A stretch of 64,000 nucleotides of DNA, taken from the NCBI RefSeq assembly GCF_003012745.1, contig NZ_PXYK01000011.1:1-64000 (forward strand). The letters run 5' to 3'. The stretch comes from Kumtagia ephedrae (GTDB lineage Bacteria > Pseudomonadota > Alphaproteobacteria > Rhizobiales > Rhizobiaceae). The position numbers were made by a program, and so were the translations under genes. Each line of letters opens with the position of its first letter. The stretch's first letter is position 1. Under the pieces are notes generated by a model that did not search any database, had not been told where the DNA came from, and saw only the letters and a list, made by a program, of their open reading frames with translations. Positions 63,089 to 64,000 of the stretch are shown piece by piece.

Positions 63089-63180
63089 CACCCTCCCCAT
63101 CGAGGGGAGGGAGTGGCGCCAAGCTCGCCGGCCTCCTCCCCCTCGATGGGGGAGGTGGCCCGCAGGGCCGGAGGGGGTGA
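63089..63180. repeat. GC-rich inverted repeat before the last SDR gene
   Basis: CACCCTCCCCATCGAGGGGA and CCTCCCCCTCGATGGGGGAG hairpins sit on either side of AAGCTCGCCGG, with a trailing CCGGAGGGGGTGAG. It resembles the other GC-rich intergenic repeats but has its own loop sequence ATCGA. Confidence 0.6.
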
Positions 63181-63243
63181 GACGGTCAACCACAACGGCC
63201 GCTGCTATAAGAAGAACAACTACGGAATGCCGAGGAGGAAGAT

Positions 63244-63969
63244 TTGGACAGGAAACCACTGATCGCGATCACCGGCGCCAGCTCCGGCATAGGCGAGGCG
63301 ACGGCGCGCGCCTTCTCGGCCGCGGGCCATCCGGTGCTGCTGATGGCGCGAAGGCTCGAGCGGCTGAACGCGCTGGGCCTGCCCGATGCCGTCATCCGCC
63401 AGGTCGACGTGCGCGACCGCGCCGCGCTCGCCGCAGCCGTGGCCGATGCGGAGGCGGAGCACGGGCCGGTCGACATGATGTTCGCCAATGCCGGCATCGC
63501 CCGGCTGGGCGACATCGGCCGCCAGCCGCCGGAAGACTGGGACGAGATGATCGACATCAACACCAAGGGCGTGATGAACACCGTGCACGCCGTGATGTCG
63601 GGCATGATGGCGCGCCGGCAGGGCACGCTGGTGATGATGAGCTCGATCGCCGGCCGAAAGGTCTATCCCGACCACACCGTCTATTGCGGCACGAAGTTCT
63701 TCGTGCACGCCGTGTCGGAAAGCCTGCGCGAATACCTCGCTCCGCACGACGTGCGCGTTATCGTGGTGTCGCCGGGCATCATCGACACGGAAGTGCTGGA
63801 CGGGGTGCGCGACGAGACGACGCTAGCCAACTACAAGGCCAACAAGCAGGCGATCGGCGGCGGCATCTCGGCCGATGTCGTCGCAAAACTGATCCTCGAC
63901 GCCTACGAACTGCCGCAGCGGACGATCGTCCAGGAAATCGTCATCACGCCGACCAGGCAGAAATATTGA
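63244..63969 (+). CDS. Short-chain dehydrogenase/reductase with TTG start
   Basis: This 241-residue SDR has ITGASSGIGEATARAF as its cofactor motif, NAGIARLGD in the centre, MSSIAGRKVYPDHTVY with the active-site serine, and YCGTKFF for the tyrosine and lysine. The start is TTG at 63244, chosen because AGGAGGAAGA sits directly upstream and no ATG fits. It follows the binding protein gene by 226 bases with a palindrome between. It probably belongs to the polyol operon, oxidising a sugar alcohol or reducing a keto intermediate. Confidence 0.88.
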   Translation: MDRKPLIAITGASSGIGEATARAFSAAGHPVLLMARRLERLNALGLPDAVIRQVDVRDRAALAAAVADAEAEHGPVDMMFANAGIARLGDIGRQPPEDWDEMIDINTKGVMNTVHAVMSGMMARRQGTLVMMSSIAGRKVYPDHTVYCGTKFFVHAVSESLREYLAPHDVRVIVVSPGIIDTEVLDGVRDETTLANYKANKQAIGGGISADVVAKLILDAYELPQRTIVQEIVITPTRQKY

Positions 63970-64000
63970 TCCGTCGGCCGACAGGCCGGCGACAGACGAC

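Noticed and set aside
61020-63122. 700-codon minus-strand frame opposite the sugar-binding protein
   Set aside because: Its residue make-up (Arg, Ala, Gly, His rich) is that of an antisense shadow. The plus-strand binding protein is clear.

Overview
The window is a high-GC chromosomal or megaplasmid segment from an alphaproteobacterium. It is probably a Rhizobiales member near Mesorhizobium/Aminobacter (Phyllobacteriaceae-like). This rests on gene content (a PhnW-PhnA-PhnY phosphonate pathway of the Sinorhizobium meliloti type, many ABC importers, SorC, DeoR and XRE-cupin catabolic regulators), on codon use, and on the many GC-rich palindromic intergenic repeats. No rRNA, tRNA, CRISPR or phage genes were seen. 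One end of an IS481-like element is cut by the left edge. The region is accessory and catabolic in character.

Layout. (1) 1-364: end of an IS481-like element. (2) 0.4-6.3 kb, minus strand: a molybdenum hydroxylase operon (SRPBCC protein, FAD subunit, 2Fe-2S subunit, a molybdopterin subunit encoded as two adjacent reading frames, and a CoxD-like MoxR ATPase). GC-rich palindromes fill its internal gaps. An AraC regulator gene and two 16-bp direct repeats 21 bp apart lie upstream. (3) 7.6-16.7 kb, minus strand: an aldehyde dehydrogenase, an N-formylglutamate amidohydrolase-like enzyme, an XRE-cupin regulator, a five-gene branched-chain amino acid type ABC importer and a glutamine synthetase-like ligase. 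Together these resemble a gamma-glutamylation (Puu-like) amine pathway. (4) 16.9-20.1 kb, plus strand: two SDR dehydrogenases and a Tat-exported aldo/keto reductase. (5) 20.1-26.5 kb: a subtilisin-type autotransporter, a LysE-family exporter broken by an in-frame TGA, and a divergent LuxR-type response regulator and hybrid histidine kinase pair. The same 18-bp palindrome lies upstream of both the autotransporter and the LysE gene. (6) 26.6-29.5 kb: an MFS transporter, then an ArsR regulator with an Old Yellow Enzyme. (7) 29.7-42.5 kb: complete 2-aminoethylphosphonate catabolism: LysR, Na/Pi cotransporter, phnW, phnA, phnY, a phosphonate-linked FAD oxidoreductase and a dedicated ABC importer.

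(8) 43.5-64 kb: a large catabolic region I cannot match to a described pathway. It starts with a peptide-type ABC importer whose two ATPase domains are fused, the first lacking key catalytic residues. A DeoR regulator, an M20-type amidohydrolase and two tandem APH/choline-kinase-fold phosphotransferases follow. Then come an FGGY sugar kinase and a SorC regulator (minus strand), and divergently a glycerol-1-phosphate dehydrogenase-like enzyme, a HAD phosphatase, GlpD, a sugar-type ABC importer without an ATPase gene in the window, and an SDR. The predicted chemistry is uptake and phosphorylation of a polyol- or glycerol-like compound, with oxidation of both glycerol phosphate enantiomers (or analogues) to DHAP-like products. 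This region and the split molybdenum enzyme are the best candidates for undescribed biology.
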